Positions 26,701 to 38,500 of a stretch of 64,000 nt of DNA are shown in pieces (the first letter of the stretch is position 1; each line of letters begins with the position of its first letter). This DNA is from Brachionus koreanus (Eukaryota > Rotifera > Eurotatoria > Ploima > Brachionidae), in assembly GCA_016987375.1 (NCBI GenBank), contig PJRA01000016.1, positions 197,800 to 261,799 on the forward strand, read 5' to 3'. The translations under genes and the position numbers were made by a program. The notes below the pieces were generated by a model. The model searched no databases, was not told the DNA's origin, and worked only from the letters and a program-made list of their open reading frames with translations.

Positions 26701-28061
26701 GTTCCAAAGAAAAGCCCTTGGCTACTTTTTACAGAGTGTCATTTTTCGGTAAAGCTTTTGAACAAGAGAACAACAAGGTCTACATTTACAAAGAGCCTGG
26801 CAATACTAAACTATTTGAAATTTGTGATAGACTGAGAAAAGTTTACTCGAAGCGCTTTGGTCAAAATGAAAGTGTGGAAATTTTAAGTGATAGTAGAAAA
26901 GTAAAGTTATTTTTATCTGAAAAAAAAAATTATCTTAATTTTTTTTTTATTAAGCCAAATGAACTGAATTTAGACACAGAGAACAAAAATTATATTCAAG
27001 TGACTTATGTTCAGCCTTATTTTGAAGAAAGTGACACACTAGATAACCGAATAACCTACTTTGAGCGAAACAATAATTTAAAAAAATTTTATTATGAAGT
27101 TCCTTATCAAATGAAAGATAAGGACTCTAATAGCGAATCAATCGATTTGCAACCCCAGCAGCACAGCGAGCTTTTAACGCTGTGCAAAAGAAAAATAATT
27201 CTTGAGAGTAAATATAAATTTTTTAGATAAATTTTATTTAAAAAAATTATTTTAAGCATCAAATTGGTTTCCATATGTGAAAAAAAGAATTTTAGTAGTT
27301 TACGAGAAGCCCATTGAACTGAACCCATTGGAAACGGCGATAGATGAAATTCGTCTAAAAATTGAAGATTTTGAAAGTATTCTAAAAAAAAAAGACATTA
27401 CACTATTGGAGCTTTATCTCCAAGGCGGAATTATGCCCCAGGTTGGCCTCTATCTAATGCTATTTTGAATAAAAAAATTAAATTTGAGCACCAAGGTTCA
27501 CAAGGGTCCGTTGGCATATGCTGAAGCATTTCTTGATCCCAATGAGTACAATGCCAAATATTCAAAAGAATTGAAGAAAAAATTCAAGCTTACATTTAAA
27601 CGCTTGGTTGACTCGTACAAAAAAGGCATTGATTTGTATTTTCAATTGAGCAAAAAAGTAACCCAGTCGGTTACAGAGGCACAATTAAATTCTAAAAATT
27701 CAGCTATTAGTATTTCAAATCAAACAAATAAATACTTGGATATGTATCGTTTATTGACGGAGAAATTTGCTGAATTGGAGAACAATTTTAGAAATTTGTT
27801 GTTAATTGACGGGGTTAGTCAGCATTTATTCGATATCACTGTATTTAATCATCTTTTTTAGGAAGGATTCTTAATAATTTTAATGCAAAGTGTAATTAAT
27901 TCTAGCTTTAAAAATAGAAATTTCTTACTTTTTTGTTTTATTTACTAAATAAATACAAATTTTTATTAAAGGATTTTGAACTTTATCAACTTCAATTAAA
28001 CAATTCTCAAATGGCTCGTTTGATCATGGACACTACAACTGTTAGCTCAAGTCAAGCGTGA
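11707..28061 (+). CDS. Dedicator of cytokinesis, DOCK-D (zizimin; DOCK9/10/11) type Rho GEF
   Basis: Eighteen exons join with matching phases (7308 nt, about 2435 aa): 11707-11802, 11867-12210, 12264-12333, 12391-12489, 12546-13127, 13180-13431, 15347-16094, 16899-17719, 17767-17982, 18204-18319, 19860-20518, 20737-21640, 24042-25008, 26313-26900, 26955-27207, 27257-27441, 27496-27813, 27972-28061. In order: the N-terminal DOCK-C/D region (residues 30-150); a PH domain from about 190 (GWLNYR, TFKRRYFHL, DEWFSRLEKIL); a C2-like DHR-1 (about 780-1000; RARNILVKIEFRDSD, FYDEIKILLP, FKFYHVSC); helical ARM-like region; DHR-2 GEF domain (from about 1958; AAHCYLHIAAFIAENL, AERYDFMPDIFKLVVAIYE, NWFPYVKKR, GPLAYAEAFLD). 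It should activate Cdc42/Rac at membranes and control cell shape. It is somewhat longer than vertebrate DOCK9-11. The PH domain has a Ser-rich insertion after the first strands. Confidence 0.93.
13432..15346. other. Large DOCK intron 6
   Basis: A 1.9 kb intron with no supported gene. Two minus-strand frames (14395-14607 and 14649-14840) are open but match nothing I recognise; they may be decayed transposon sequence. Confidence 0.5.
13714..13792. repeat. 16-bp perfect inverted repeat in a DOCK intron
   Basis: CCTATTTCATCAAATA at 13714-13729 is the exact reverse complement of 13777-13792, with a 47-base loop. It could form a hairpin in the pre-mRNA or be the remnant of an inverted duplication. 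No protein or transposon match was seen around it. Confidence 0.6.
16134..16355. mobile_element. MITE with 13-bp terminal inverted repeats, in a DOCK intron
   Basis: The left end AACACTAGAAGCA (16134-16146) is the perfect reverse complement of the right end TGCTTCTAGTGTT (16343-16355), enclosing 222 bp without coding capacity. A subterminal CGAGTTATTTTGACTCG inverted motif lies at 16321-16337. The interior matches the copy at 36236-36480 in reverse orientation. This layout is that of a non-autonomous DNA transposon. No clear target-site duplication could be assigned because the flanks are A+T-rich. Confidence 0.75.
18526..18755 (+). mobile_element. SINE, 5'-truncated copy lacking the tRNA head
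   Basis: This segment matches the body of the full SINE at 25493-25722 with only three substitutions and one A-run indel over about 228 bases, then ends in an A-rich tail. The tRNA-like head is missing. It lies in DOCK intron 10 in the same orientation as the gene. The near identity points to recent activity. Confidence 0.85.
18901..18925. repeat. (ATT)n microsatellite
   Basis: A run of about eight ATT units within a DOCK intron. Confidence 0.85.
21641..24041. other. Large DOCK intron 12 with microsatellite and local duplication
   Basis: The 2.4 kb intron holds a (GT)n tract at about 22427-22449 and a direct duplication of a segment containing TATAAGTAAA and ATGTTTGAGAAG at about 23157-23200 and 23343-23388. 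I see no coding exon in it. A 60-codon frame at 23650-23832 has no family features. Confidence 0.55.
25408..25421. repeat. Left target-site duplication of the SINE
   Basis: AATTAATTAATTTT here is repeated exactly at 25730-25743 on the other side of the element. Confidence 0.85.
25422..25729 (+). mobile_element. Full-length tRNA-derived SINE
   Basis: The head (about 25424-25492) resembles a tRNA gene and carries both internal Pol III promoter boxes: A box TAGCCGAGTGG at 25431-25441 and B box GGTTCAAACCC at 25475-25485. A tRNA-unrelated body follows (about 25493-25714), with GGGGAACCGTTTACGGCTGG and CCCCATTTTCCACTAGG blocks, then an A-rich tail. Perfect 14-bp target-site duplications (25408-25421 and 25730-25743) define the insertion exactly. 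A SINE encodes nothing and moves with the reverse transcriptase of a partner LINE. It sits in DOCK intron 13 in sense orientation. A second, truncated copy lies 7 kb upstream in the same gene. Confidence 0.92.
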
Positions 28062-28482
28062 TATGAATTTTTTTAATTATTGTGAAAAAAATTTTTAAAT
28101 GAATTTAAAAATGGTGCAATTATTTTATAAGCTTTTAATTATTTTATTAATTTGAATTGTGTTAAAGAACATATAAATTGTTTCTTTGCTACTTTATTGT
28201 CCAAAAAAAATTTACGAAGTATAGAGATTTTTTAGTTTATTTCTTTTGGTATAAATAATTTATTGTATAATTAAAATTAAATGTCAAAGTCTAATGACCA
28301 TTTTTTTCACTGTATTTTGAATAAAACTTTTTTAAGAGTCAATCTTTTTTTATCTAATTACTAGCCAGACTGAGAATTAAAAATTACAATTTCAATTTCA
28401 AGGTTAATCAACAGGCTAGTGCCCTTATCGTAATCGACTGATTAACACTTCATTTATTTAATTTAATAAAATTTTTAAATAT

Positions 28483-28553
28483 NNNNNNNNNNNNNNNNNN
28501 NNNNNNNNNNNNNNNNNNNNNNNNNNNNNNNNNNNNNNNNNNNNNNNNNNNNN
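28483..28553. other. Assembly gap (71 Ns)
   Basis: A single run of Ns in A+T-rich intergenic sequence between the DOCK gene and the LINE tail. The real length of the gap is unknown. Confidence 0.99.
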
Positions 28554-28789
28554 TTTTAAATTTTTTTACAAAGTCAATAAAGATCAAATTGATATTATTA
28601 TAAATTGATAGCTTGAATGTTGCAAATTTCAGCATTGATCGTTTGATCACAAAGCTATTTATCAATCTTGAGTAAAAATATCCAAATGTTTTTTCTCCAC
28701 TTGGAATAAATGGCAGAATTCTTAAAATCAAAATTTAATTTCAGCTCTACAAAACAAACTGTCGACGTATCAACCCTACGTAGGTGAAG

Positions 28790-29105
28790 CACTTAAAATT
28801 GATTAAATTAGACCAAAAGAAAGCTAGAAACAACTGAAGGAACCATAATCAAAAGAATTATGGGTCTTGAAAAGAGAGCCAAAACATCCAAACTCATGCA
28901 ATGCCCTAGGAAACAACTGTAATGATACTACTAAAAAGAAAAATATATTTTGTGAAAAGGCTCATGGTCAATAAATCTACAAAAGAACTTGTCGATTGTC
29001 TATTAAAAGAACTAATGCAAAAAGGAAAAACGTGATCTTCCAGTAAGAGATCGGTCCTTAAGAATGTAAGAAAGATGGAATAATTGAGTCAATAAAGTTT
29101 TGTAT
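28790..29105 (+). mobile_element. Decayed 3' end of a LINE ORF2
   Basis: From 28821 the plus strand reads KLETTEGTIIKRIMGLEKRAK and then TSKLMQC, the region after the reverse transcriptase in many animal LINEs (LE..EG.I.KR..GL..R). After stops, another frame reads KRLMVNKSTKELVDCLLKEL, the next conserved stretch. No intact frame remains and the 5' side is lost towards the assembly gap. It lies between the DOCK and class A GPCR genes. Confidence 0.7.
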
Positions 29106-29384
29106 TACTTGTATTTTCTTAACTATTTTTTTACTTTTTTAATTTTTCAAATATTTTTTATCATTAAATTTTTATTTAAAAACGAGTCGAAAAAAATTCG
29201 AAAACTTTTTGCTGAAAAATATTTTTTAATCAAAATCTTAAGAGTTTAGAGAGCCTTGAGATTATAATTTAATTTTTAAGTATTCCAAAATGTTATGACT
29301 CACCTACCCCAATGACTAAATTTGATCATTAAGTAAAAGTGAATTAACAATTTTGTTTTATTAAAAGAAAAGAGAAAAAAATAT

Positions 29385-30797
29385 TTAAAAAAAATTATTA
29401 GAATAGAAGAATTTTTTTTTTTTTACACTTTTGGCCAAGAGAAAAAAGTCTTTTCGAAAACTTTGACTCAAAAACGAGTAAATAATCGGATTGATAATAT
29501 TGTTTAGCATGTACAAATTAGACCAGAACAAATTGTAATTAATAATCTCCAAAGAAGACAGTACCCATGGTATCCAACTTAGGACAAAAATAACAGTCAC
29601 TAGGAAAAACATTTTTGCCACTTGCCAATCTTTTCTCAAAAATGAATTCCACACACTAAAATTTGAAAGACGCTTTCTGAAAATGTACGGCTGCTCCTGA
29701 GGCACCTCTTCCGTACATCCCACTTCTTGATTATTCACTTCGCTATTAATTAAAAAAAGTCTTGCCAAATTTTTACTCGGCTTTTGTTCCTTTAAAATGT
29801 AATTTTGCGCCTTGCATCTAAAATTATCTCTAACAATTTCATTTATTTTGCCAGTAGCTTGTTTTTGGTCAATGCTTTCACTAATAGTGTTTATTTTGGC
29901 ATCGGCTTTAAAAGTTTCAATTGAGCGGGAATTTGGCATGTCAGTAGTGTACAATTCACTGAGTATACAACTGTTTGTTGTCTTAAAATAATTGTATCTA
30001 AAATCAAAGCCATTTTTTGACTGTTCATTATCAAGCTTTGGTGTCTGCTTGTCAGATAATTTAGTTAAATTTTTTTCATTTTTATCAGTACTTGACTTTT
30101 CTGAATTGGTAAAACGAACTAAAAAATTGAATAGCACTGTTTTTTTTTGTTGATATGAATCCAAATTTTTAATAAATATTCGATTAGTTGCTTGCTTGAC
30201 GACCAAATAAGATTTAATGTACAGAATTATCATTCCTAGCATGATGAAAGCCAAAACAACAATGCAAAATATGCTATAGGCTGAAAACGATATTCTCACA
30301 TTAAAGATAAAAATTTCTTTTTTGTGCACACATGCTTTTTGGGTTTTTTCTGGATGATAGAAGACAAAACACCACACAGCACATGTAAAACAAAGAACAA
30401 CAGCAACCACAATCGCTCTTTTTGTGTTGTACACAAGGCTTTTTTGGAGAAAGCGAAGCCGAGTCATGGTTTTTGCGCTGATGGTTTTGTATCGCTCAAG
30501 AGCAATCAAACCTAGGAGTATGCACGAAATTGAACTACAGAAATAGCGCATGAAGAAAATTAGACCACAATAGAATACGTCATTGATGAAAAATTGATTT
30601 ATCGAGGAAACTATAGTCATGGGAATTACACAAGTTGATATGAGTAGATCGACCAATGCCAATGACCAAAGTAGAAAGACCGATGCATTTGAGCTTGTTC
30701 GGTTTTTGTATACTAGTAGAATAGCCAAGTTGAGTACGGTGCCAAATATTGACAGCAGTGACATGTAAATTATAAAAATAATGAAATTTATAGACAT
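29385..30797 (-). CDS. Rhodopsin-family (class A) G protein-coupled receptor
   Basis: One open frame of 470 aa with seven hydrophobic segments. Class A landmarks are present: GTVLN in TM1, LALVDLL in TM2 (the conserved Asp), a Cys at the start of TM3, ERY (in place of DRY) at its end, Trp in TM4, a Cys in the second extracellular loop (KACVHK), VLSWIPW in TM6 (the W-x-P switch) and NPIIY in TM7. The N terminus is very short. The third intracellular loop is unusually long, about 190 aa, with several Lys/Ser/Thr stretches, a likely site for kinase and arrestin control. The ligand class cannot be told; a peptide or amine is plausible. It is intronless and divergent from the adhesion GPCR on its right. 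Confidence 0.88.
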   Translation of the reverse strand: MSINFIIFIIYMSLLSIFGTVLNLAILLVYKNRTSSNASVFLLWSLALVDLLISTCVIPMTIVSSINQFFINDVFYCGLIFFMRYFCSSISCILLGLIALERYKTISAKTMTRLRFLQKSLVYNTKRAIVVAVVLCFTCAVWCFVFYHPEKTQKACVHKKEIFIFNVRISFSAYSIFCIVVLAFIMLGMIILYIKSYLVVKQATNRIFIKNLDSYQQKKTVLFNFLVRFTNSEKSSTDKNEKNLTKLSDKQTPKLDNEQSKNGFDFRYNYFKTTNSCILSELYTTDMPNSRSIETFKADAKINTISESIDQKQATGKINEIVRDNFRCKAQNYILKEQKPSKNLARLFLINSEVNNQEVGCTEEVPQEQPYIFRKRLSNFSVWNSFLRKDWQVAKMFFLVTVIFVLSWIPWVLSSLEIINYNLFWSNLYMLNNIINPIIYSFLSQSFRKDFFLLAKSVKKKKFFYSNNFF

Positions 30798-32581
30798 TTT
30801 TTCTTTTTTGTCAAACTTTTTTTGGATATAGTTTTTTTTCCTTGGAAAGACTAATTATATTTATTCAATTTTTTATCAAAATTTATTATTATTTTTCCAG
30901 ATAAATTGTCAAAATTAAATTTATAGACTTGAGGTTTTTTTTTTATTGATTTTTATTTAATGATGCAAAAGTTAATTTCTCCCACAAACACATATTATTT
31001 TAATGAGACAAAATTTATCTTAGTGACTTTCTAGACTAGGTATTAAATCAAAAAAAAATGATTATAAAACCACCAATATTAAATCCATTGAAAAAATAGA
31101 AGTTCACTTCATTAATGAAATTATTTGAAGTATTCAAGTCAAACAAGAAAAGATAAATGCTTTTTATTTCTATACAAAAGCCTTTCTTCATAAAATTTTC
31201 GCTCTCACTCAATTCTGTTTTAGCTTAATTTATTAGCTAAATCTGTTCAATTCATTTCAATGCTTTTCAAAAACAATATTTCTAGGGTGAGGGATTAAGT
31301 CAGATAAAATTTTTTTAAACATTAAAATCAAAGAAACATAAAAATTTATAAATTTTATTCAAATCATTTTGAATTAAATATAAATTCACTGAGCAAAATG
31401 TTTTTTTTTAATTCTAATTAATTTTCGATCATCAATTTTTAGACATTTTTTTACTTGATTGCCATAGTAGTTGGTAAATTTAAAAAAAACCTTGTAGTTG
31501 CACATTTTATTGAACAAAATCAGCAAGTTAAACTTTTTTTTTATTTTTAAAGCTTAGAAAATTTTTAAAAAATGGCTCATTTTTTAAAAAAGATATAGAT
31601 AATTTCGGAAATTTGAAGTTTATCATCAAATTCAAATGTATGTTTAACCCGTTTTTGGATCATTTTTAGAAAGCTTGTTCCTTTAATAACAAAAATCCTA
31701 TTAGTTTAGACTTTGACTTGATTTAAGACTTGTGACTTTTAAAAAACTCTGAGCAATATTCTTTAAAAATTAAAATTTACCAAATTTTAAAAAAATTTTT
31801 ACAAGTAAAAAATGTAAATTTTTTAACAAAAATTTGGTTAATTTTACTTAAAAAAAAAAAGATCTTTTTGCATGTTTGATCATAACTTTTGAATAAATAA
31901 AGATAATTTCATCAAATTTTGTACTAAAAAACTCAAATAGCTGATGACGAAAAAGTGCAATATAAAACTGTTTCAAATATATGATATCCTATTTAAAAAA
32001 TTAATAATAATTTGTAATTTTAAACGTCTGATTTAAATCAACTCCTATTCTTCTTTCATATTGTTTAAGAAAATTTTAAATTTAATATTTTTAAATACTT
32101 TAAGTATTCATAACATAATTTAAATTCAGGTAAATTTTAATTCTGATATAAAATTCAAATCACTAGGGCTAAAAAAATAAAAAAGAAACATAAAAAAAAT
32201 ACGAAATATTTATTTTGTGATTTTTCTCTCAGTTTTGATCAAACAACTGTAAAAAAAAAAAAAAAACAATCAAGTAAAATTAAATTCAAGTTTTTATTAT
32301 TCTCAGCCAGGCTTCTAAAAAATAATTATTCCACAGCATTATATAAAAAATTAAAATTTTAAAATTATAACACAGGTAAATTTGAAATTTTATTTAACTA
32401 ACCTTTTTTTTTATTTTTATAATTTTTCAATTCATTTAAGGGTCTAAATCCAAAACTAGCTTTTGGATTTAGAGTCTAATTTTATTTTTCTTTAAAATTA
32501 TGTATCAAATTTAAATTTTTTTTTCTTTGTTGAACATAGGAAAAAATATTTTCAAAATGATTAATGCACTTTTTTGAAAGA
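30798..32581. promoter_or_regulatory. Divergent intergenic region between two receptor genes
   Basis: The 1.8 kb between the start codons of the class A GPCR (-) and the adhesion GPCR (+). It should hold both promoters. Only A+T-rich sequence is seen, without tRNA, coding frame or repeat ends. Confidence 0.4.
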
Positions 32582-35500
32582 ATGCTTTCGGTTAACCTTG
32601 TATTTTTGGCTCTAATTGTAAGGATTTTTCTAAATTAAAAAAAAAATTAAAAAATTTTTGAAGAATTGTTTTAATAATGTCTGGTCTTTTCCGCCAACTG
32701 CTCCAATTCCAATCTCAAATGAAAAGTTAATAGTGCGCCTCTCATGGAATTCCTCATCTTCCTGCAATTTACTGCCATTTTTTAAATCAAAGTCTTCTAC
32801 GCTTTCATGCGACTTAGATAAAGAGAATTCCGAAACAAGAATGTTCATTGAGCATAGATTTTTTAATGGAAAAGATAGACCATTCGTCGACCAAGCACTG
32901 TTTTATTCTGCCATTTCAGCTTTAATCGAAATGGCAAAATATGAAAGTGAAATAAGGCTTTTTAAATACGTTTGTAATTCAAATAATAGTAGCCTAATGA
33001 ATGGAACTCTTCAATGGATTGAGTATATTGATTCTGATTGCTCTCATGATCATAAAAGTGAAACAAGTTGTTTTTCAAAACTTGACTCTGATGAAAAATA
33101 TTTGTTACGAATTGTGAAAAAAAATGAAATGAATTTCTATCTAAGAGATGAAGATTTTGCTTATGAATTGAAAGAAAACAACACACTAGTGTTCTATCGT
33201 TTTGCCGAACAATATTTGAATAACACTTTTGCTGACTTTCCAGCCTATTCTGCTCAATATGTAGACATACATTTTATGAATGGATCAAATTATAAATTGA
33301 ATATTGACAACAATTTGGCTGAGTTTGTGTGTTTTGACTTGGTTGGCCAAACAATAGAAGCACGCTTTGTGGCCGAATGGTTATATGGCTTCGATGATAT
33401 TTATTTTCGTTTTGATGCAATTGCAATAGAAATAAGTAAAAATAATTTTTTTTCTTTAAGTCTTATATAAATATGCTCAAAAAAGATCAATCTATTTTTG
33501 AAATGGTAAATTTTAAAAATGTGCCTAGTTTTGTTGAATATGAAACAGACATGTCGAAACGTTCAATTAGAACAGTTTCTGAGCCCATAGAAATAAAAAT
33601 ACGTAAATATAAATGAATATAAATTGAAAAAAAAAAAAAAAAAAATTTAATTTTGAAGCATTTCATAAGATAATAGAAAAGGTGACCAAGTCGAATGCGA
33701 CTAGTCTTCTCATTGAATGGATTAAGCCTTTTGGCGACTATGATGCCATAAAATTAGTCTGCAAAGCAAAAGATTTTGAGACCGAGAGTATTTATTCAAA
33801 AGATTCTATTTCAGGCAAATGTGTTCATCGAATGCCATTTTCGGGAAAATTGATCAAAATTTCTATTTTTTCAGAAAAAATGGGCCAATTGATTGAAATA
33901 GATAACAAAGTTAAGCTGATAGGTGATTTTTTTTCACTTGATTTAAAAAAGAAAAATAAATTTTTTTCTCAGAACCTGAGGTTGTGACCAATTTTCAAAT
34001 AGATAAAAGATCAGACAATTTTTTGGAATTTTCATGGAATTTGTCCATAGGATCGTTCTCGTACTTCAATGTGTCATGCATAGATAATCAAACAAACAAA
34101 ATTGTGGATGAAACTTTAAAACTTGAAAACACTAGAGCAAAGTGTCAAAATTTGCAGCCTAAAAAAGCCTACAAAATTTATGTATTTACAGTGGCAGACA
34201 AAAATGGCTCCATTGCGGCCAATAAAGCTGTTTTTGTACACTCGACAAGTATTTTATTCCAATTGATATGACATTTATACAATAAATATGTTTTATTTTG
34301 TTAGAGGATTTAAATTCCATGTCTTTGGAAGAATTAACTCAAGTTAACTTTACAGAAATTTCATCTGAAGATATTGCACAAATCATAAATACTTTGAAGA
34401 CAAATTTGACTATTATTAAAGAGCAAAATGAATTAGACTCATTTTTTGCTAATTATTCGCTCATAGTCGAAAACATTGCCTTACGTAAGACACAAACAGA
34501 AAGAAATGACTTAGTTGTAGAACCCCTGTGTTCTTTAATTGATAATTTAATAGACGGTCCGACAGACATGTTCAAAATTTTGCAACAAACTTCGAATAGG
34601 TATTTAAAAAAAGAAAAAAAAATTGAAAATAATTTGGTTTTATTTATTTATTATTTAAGATTGAGTAAATCATTGGAATCAATATCAAATAAAATTGACT
34701 TTACGACAAACATACAAAATTCTTATTTGAATAAAAATTTTAATAATTTTTTTTTAAAATCAACAGTTTTATCAAATGAAACTGAGAACATAGGATTTAT
34801 ATGTAATTTAGTTTTTTTACTAAAACTAGAAAAAATAATGAATTTTTTTTAGATAAAGACAAACAGAATATTGACAGTATTAATAGTTTAATTGAAAATT
34901 TTTTCAGCATTGATAACTTAAAATATGCAGCCTATTACAATAAAGATGCCATAGAAGATCTTGTTTCCAGAAACAAAACACCTAGATTAACCTATATAGG
35001 CTATTCGGCATCGAAACTTTTTAATGGAAAGGCTAAAAACATGCAAAACATGGAAGTAGATTGTAATAGTTCGCTTCAAATAGCACCCTATGTTGTATCT
35101 GCTTCTAACATTCCCGATATTAAGTCTAGACAAGATCTAATCAATATAATTTATGAAGAGCAACAAGTAAGTATTTGTTAAAAAAGAAAAATATATACTC
35201 GTTTTTTCTCTTATTTTTTACATGGTATTTTAATAAGATATGATGGCTAAAATATTAAAAAACTAGAAATGGAATTGAAAAATTTAAATTTGAAATATTT
35301 TTATGGGATCTCTCTCTAATCAAATTTCATTTATTCAAATTTTTAAATTCTATTTTACACATTTGAAAGCCTTGTTTTTGTTCTATTAAACCAATCCTCT
35401 TATATAAATTAAGCGTCTTTAGTTGAAAACGACATGTTAATTTTATAAATATAACAAAACAAAACAAAAATTTTCTCAGAAATTTTAAAAACACTAGGAA

Positions 35501-38500
35501 TTTACAAAATTATATCGAATAATTAGATAAAATAAAATTTGTTGTTAAAATTAAGAAATTTTAGTGAAAAAAATATAATCAGCCGTTGAGTTAACTTAGA
35601 TTTGATAATCAATAATACTGTTCTAGTGAGGGCTGTCCAAATTACAGCTATTAAATCATAAACAACGCTTTTTTGTTAAATTTTTTGTGTCTTTTAAGTA
35701 GACTTTTGGTTTCAAAACGAAAGGAAATTCAATCTGTGATGTTTTAAATAGCATTTCTGGGATAAAAGAAATCTTTCCTGAAATTTCGCATTCTAAAAGT
35801 CTTGAATAAAGATTCCTGCTTATTAATCTTGTTCCGTTACATAGCTCATATGTAGGTGAAATATTTCCCAGTTGGTTGACCTTATTTGAGCATTAGTTTA
35901 TGAGGCAGTAAGTCAGAGATATCAATTGAGTTCATAACTTGGATCATTTAAATTGCTGCTTCAGAATCTAATAGAACAAAATCATTATTTATTTATTCGT
36001 TTTTTGTACCGAGCTAGTGCTCCTTCAGATTAGAAAAAAAAATTAAATCAAAATAAAGTTTAAATAGATAAAAATATGCTTCGGAGAAATTCTATCTTTA
36101 ACATTAAGTCCAAACTCTGATCAAATAGATACTGAAAAAGACTATGAAATATTTAATTTTAATTCTGAATTCCTCAAAATTACGATCAATATAATTTCAA
36201 AGATCCTATTTGCTCAAACTAATCTTTTCTTTAAGACTAGAAGCACCAAACGAGTGATTTTGACTCATTTGAAAAATTTTCAAATCTTCATATCTTTTGA
36301 ATGGATTTTTCAAATAAATATATCTTTTTTGAATTATGTAGATTTTTAATTATTTAAAATTAATTTTTAATTTAAAATTTTCTTTAAAAAAATGATATTA
36401 CTTTATAAAATTCTTTTAGTTTTTTTATAAAATATTTATGAATTAAAAAAACCTGAAAAAATGCTTGGTGCTTCTAGTGTTAAAAAGACTTCAGCTGAAC
36501 CAAACACGTAACCTAATGTTAAAAGAAATTTGCCAAAAAATTCATTAAAAGAGATCTTAAAAGTAGATATAATTCCGAAATCATGGAAAGTTTCGATCAT
36601 TACTATGATTAAAAAAAAGTCTCTATTTCAGATGATCCTTTTAACTATAGATCAATCAGTATAACGAGTTGTCTACCCCTAAACCCGTATAGTATACTCT
36701 AGATTACAATCTTCTAGGACAAAATTTATTTCTTATTCATGAAGACTTAATTTATAATGATTAAAATAAATCCACCACACTACTTAATTAACAGGATCAG
36801 ATCTTTCTTAGACCCTAGGACCTTTAAAGTAAATTGGAATGACCACCTGAGAATTGAATACCAAATTACTGCAGGTGTTTCCCAAGGCTCAGTTATTAGT
36901 CCTCTTTTATTTAACTAATATATTGATGACATCTCTAAAAGAAACAAAACAAATAATGAATACTCTCTACATTTTGCAAATGATCTAGTTACTTTTTTTA
37001 TTTCTAGTAAAAAGGAAATAAAATAAATAAATACATTAATGAACTAGAAAATGGATAATTAAGTTGAAAAGTCGTGTTTAGTAGTCTTCTCTAAGTACAA
37101 GAAAGAAAGTTATAATCTTAAGATAAAAATTTATGGAAATAGAATAGAAAGCCAAAAAGAAATTAAGTTTTTTGGTGTCTGAAGGAGCATTAGCTCGCTA
37201 CAGAAAACAAATAAATAGATAAAATAAATTTTTTTTTACATTTTTTAAATAAAAAGATTTTTATTATTATTTGTAAAAATTTTAATTGAGAAAAAATATA
37301 TATTTTTTTAAAGAATGAAAAGCTTTGCGACAGGCGTAAAATAAGTCAAAAATTTCAGTGTGTTTTTTGGAACTATGAAATAAGCGATTGGAGCTCTGAT
37401 GGATGTGAGTATGTTAAACTTGAACAGAATGGAAATGTTTTGCACAAATGTTCATGTAATCATACAACCAATTTTGCTCTTTTGATGGTGGTCGATTCTG
37501 TCGAGTTTTGTGACTGGTGTGAAATAGTTCTTTTTTATGTATCCATAATTGGTATTTGCTTGTCGATAGTTGGACTTGTTTTGACTATAGCTTACGATAT
37601 CGCAATGTATTCATCTAAAAAATTAAAACTAAACCTTAAATAATTCAAAATTTTTTTCTTTTTATCATCAAGATCATTATTGCCTTCTAAGAAGACAATA
37701 AAGCAAAGTGGAATGTTGGAAAGATATTCAAAAATGTCCAAGGAGTATTTGAAAATAATAACAGCTTGGTGTTTTTCACTATTGGTTATGAATTGTGTTT
37801 ACATTGCATTTAGCTTTTTCAAATTTGATGAGACTGATATTAGTGACTCTCAACGCGCCTCTTGCATAACTATTGGTGTTCTGTTACACTACTTTCTATT
37901 GAGCTCATTCTGTTTCTCTTTCTGTATTACATTAGTTCAACTGATAATTGTTTATAAAAGTTTTAAAGTGTTCCGGTTCATACTATTAAAATCTTTGATT
38001 TTCTCATTTGGTAAATTTTTTTATTTCAATAAAAATTAAATAAAATTAGAACTAAAGGTGTGCCATTAATTCCTGTGGCCATAGTTATAGGCATAAGCCG
38101 TGAAGCTTATATTCATCCAAACAATTAGTAAAAAAAAATTAAATTAAATTAATTCTATTTTATTTATTTTTCTAAATTCAAATTTTAGCTGCTGGCTTCA
38201 CTCAATGTTCGCCATTTTTGGAGCTTTGCTTCCCATAGCCATGATTCTTCTTATCAACTTGGTCTTATTTGTTATGATCGGACTGAGTCATTCAAATATA
38301 ATTAAGAAAAGAAATAAGTATTTGCACAAAAAAGAGACTATTGATGAAAAAGGAGTCAAAAAGGAAATAATTTTGATTTTGACTTGTTTTGTAAGCACTG
38401 GCTTGACGTGGCTATTTGGATTTTTGGTAACAATACCGGCCGAAGGCGATTGGATTTATGCTCGTTTTGTTTACGGATTAATATTTTGCTTACTAAATGC

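Noticed and set aside
26901..26954. Continuous frame 26328-27230 taken as one exon
   Set aside because: The middle 54 bases have GT-AG ends and encode a low-complexity insert (EKKNYLNFFF) at a point where the DHR-2 domain is otherwise continuous; a 54-base intron in multiple-of-three length explains it.
37607..37646. Reading on from TM1 of the adhesion GPCR into KKLKLNLK and a stop
   Set aside because: A donor at 37607 and acceptor at 37672 restore phase and lead into the second membrane segment; the read-through is intronic.
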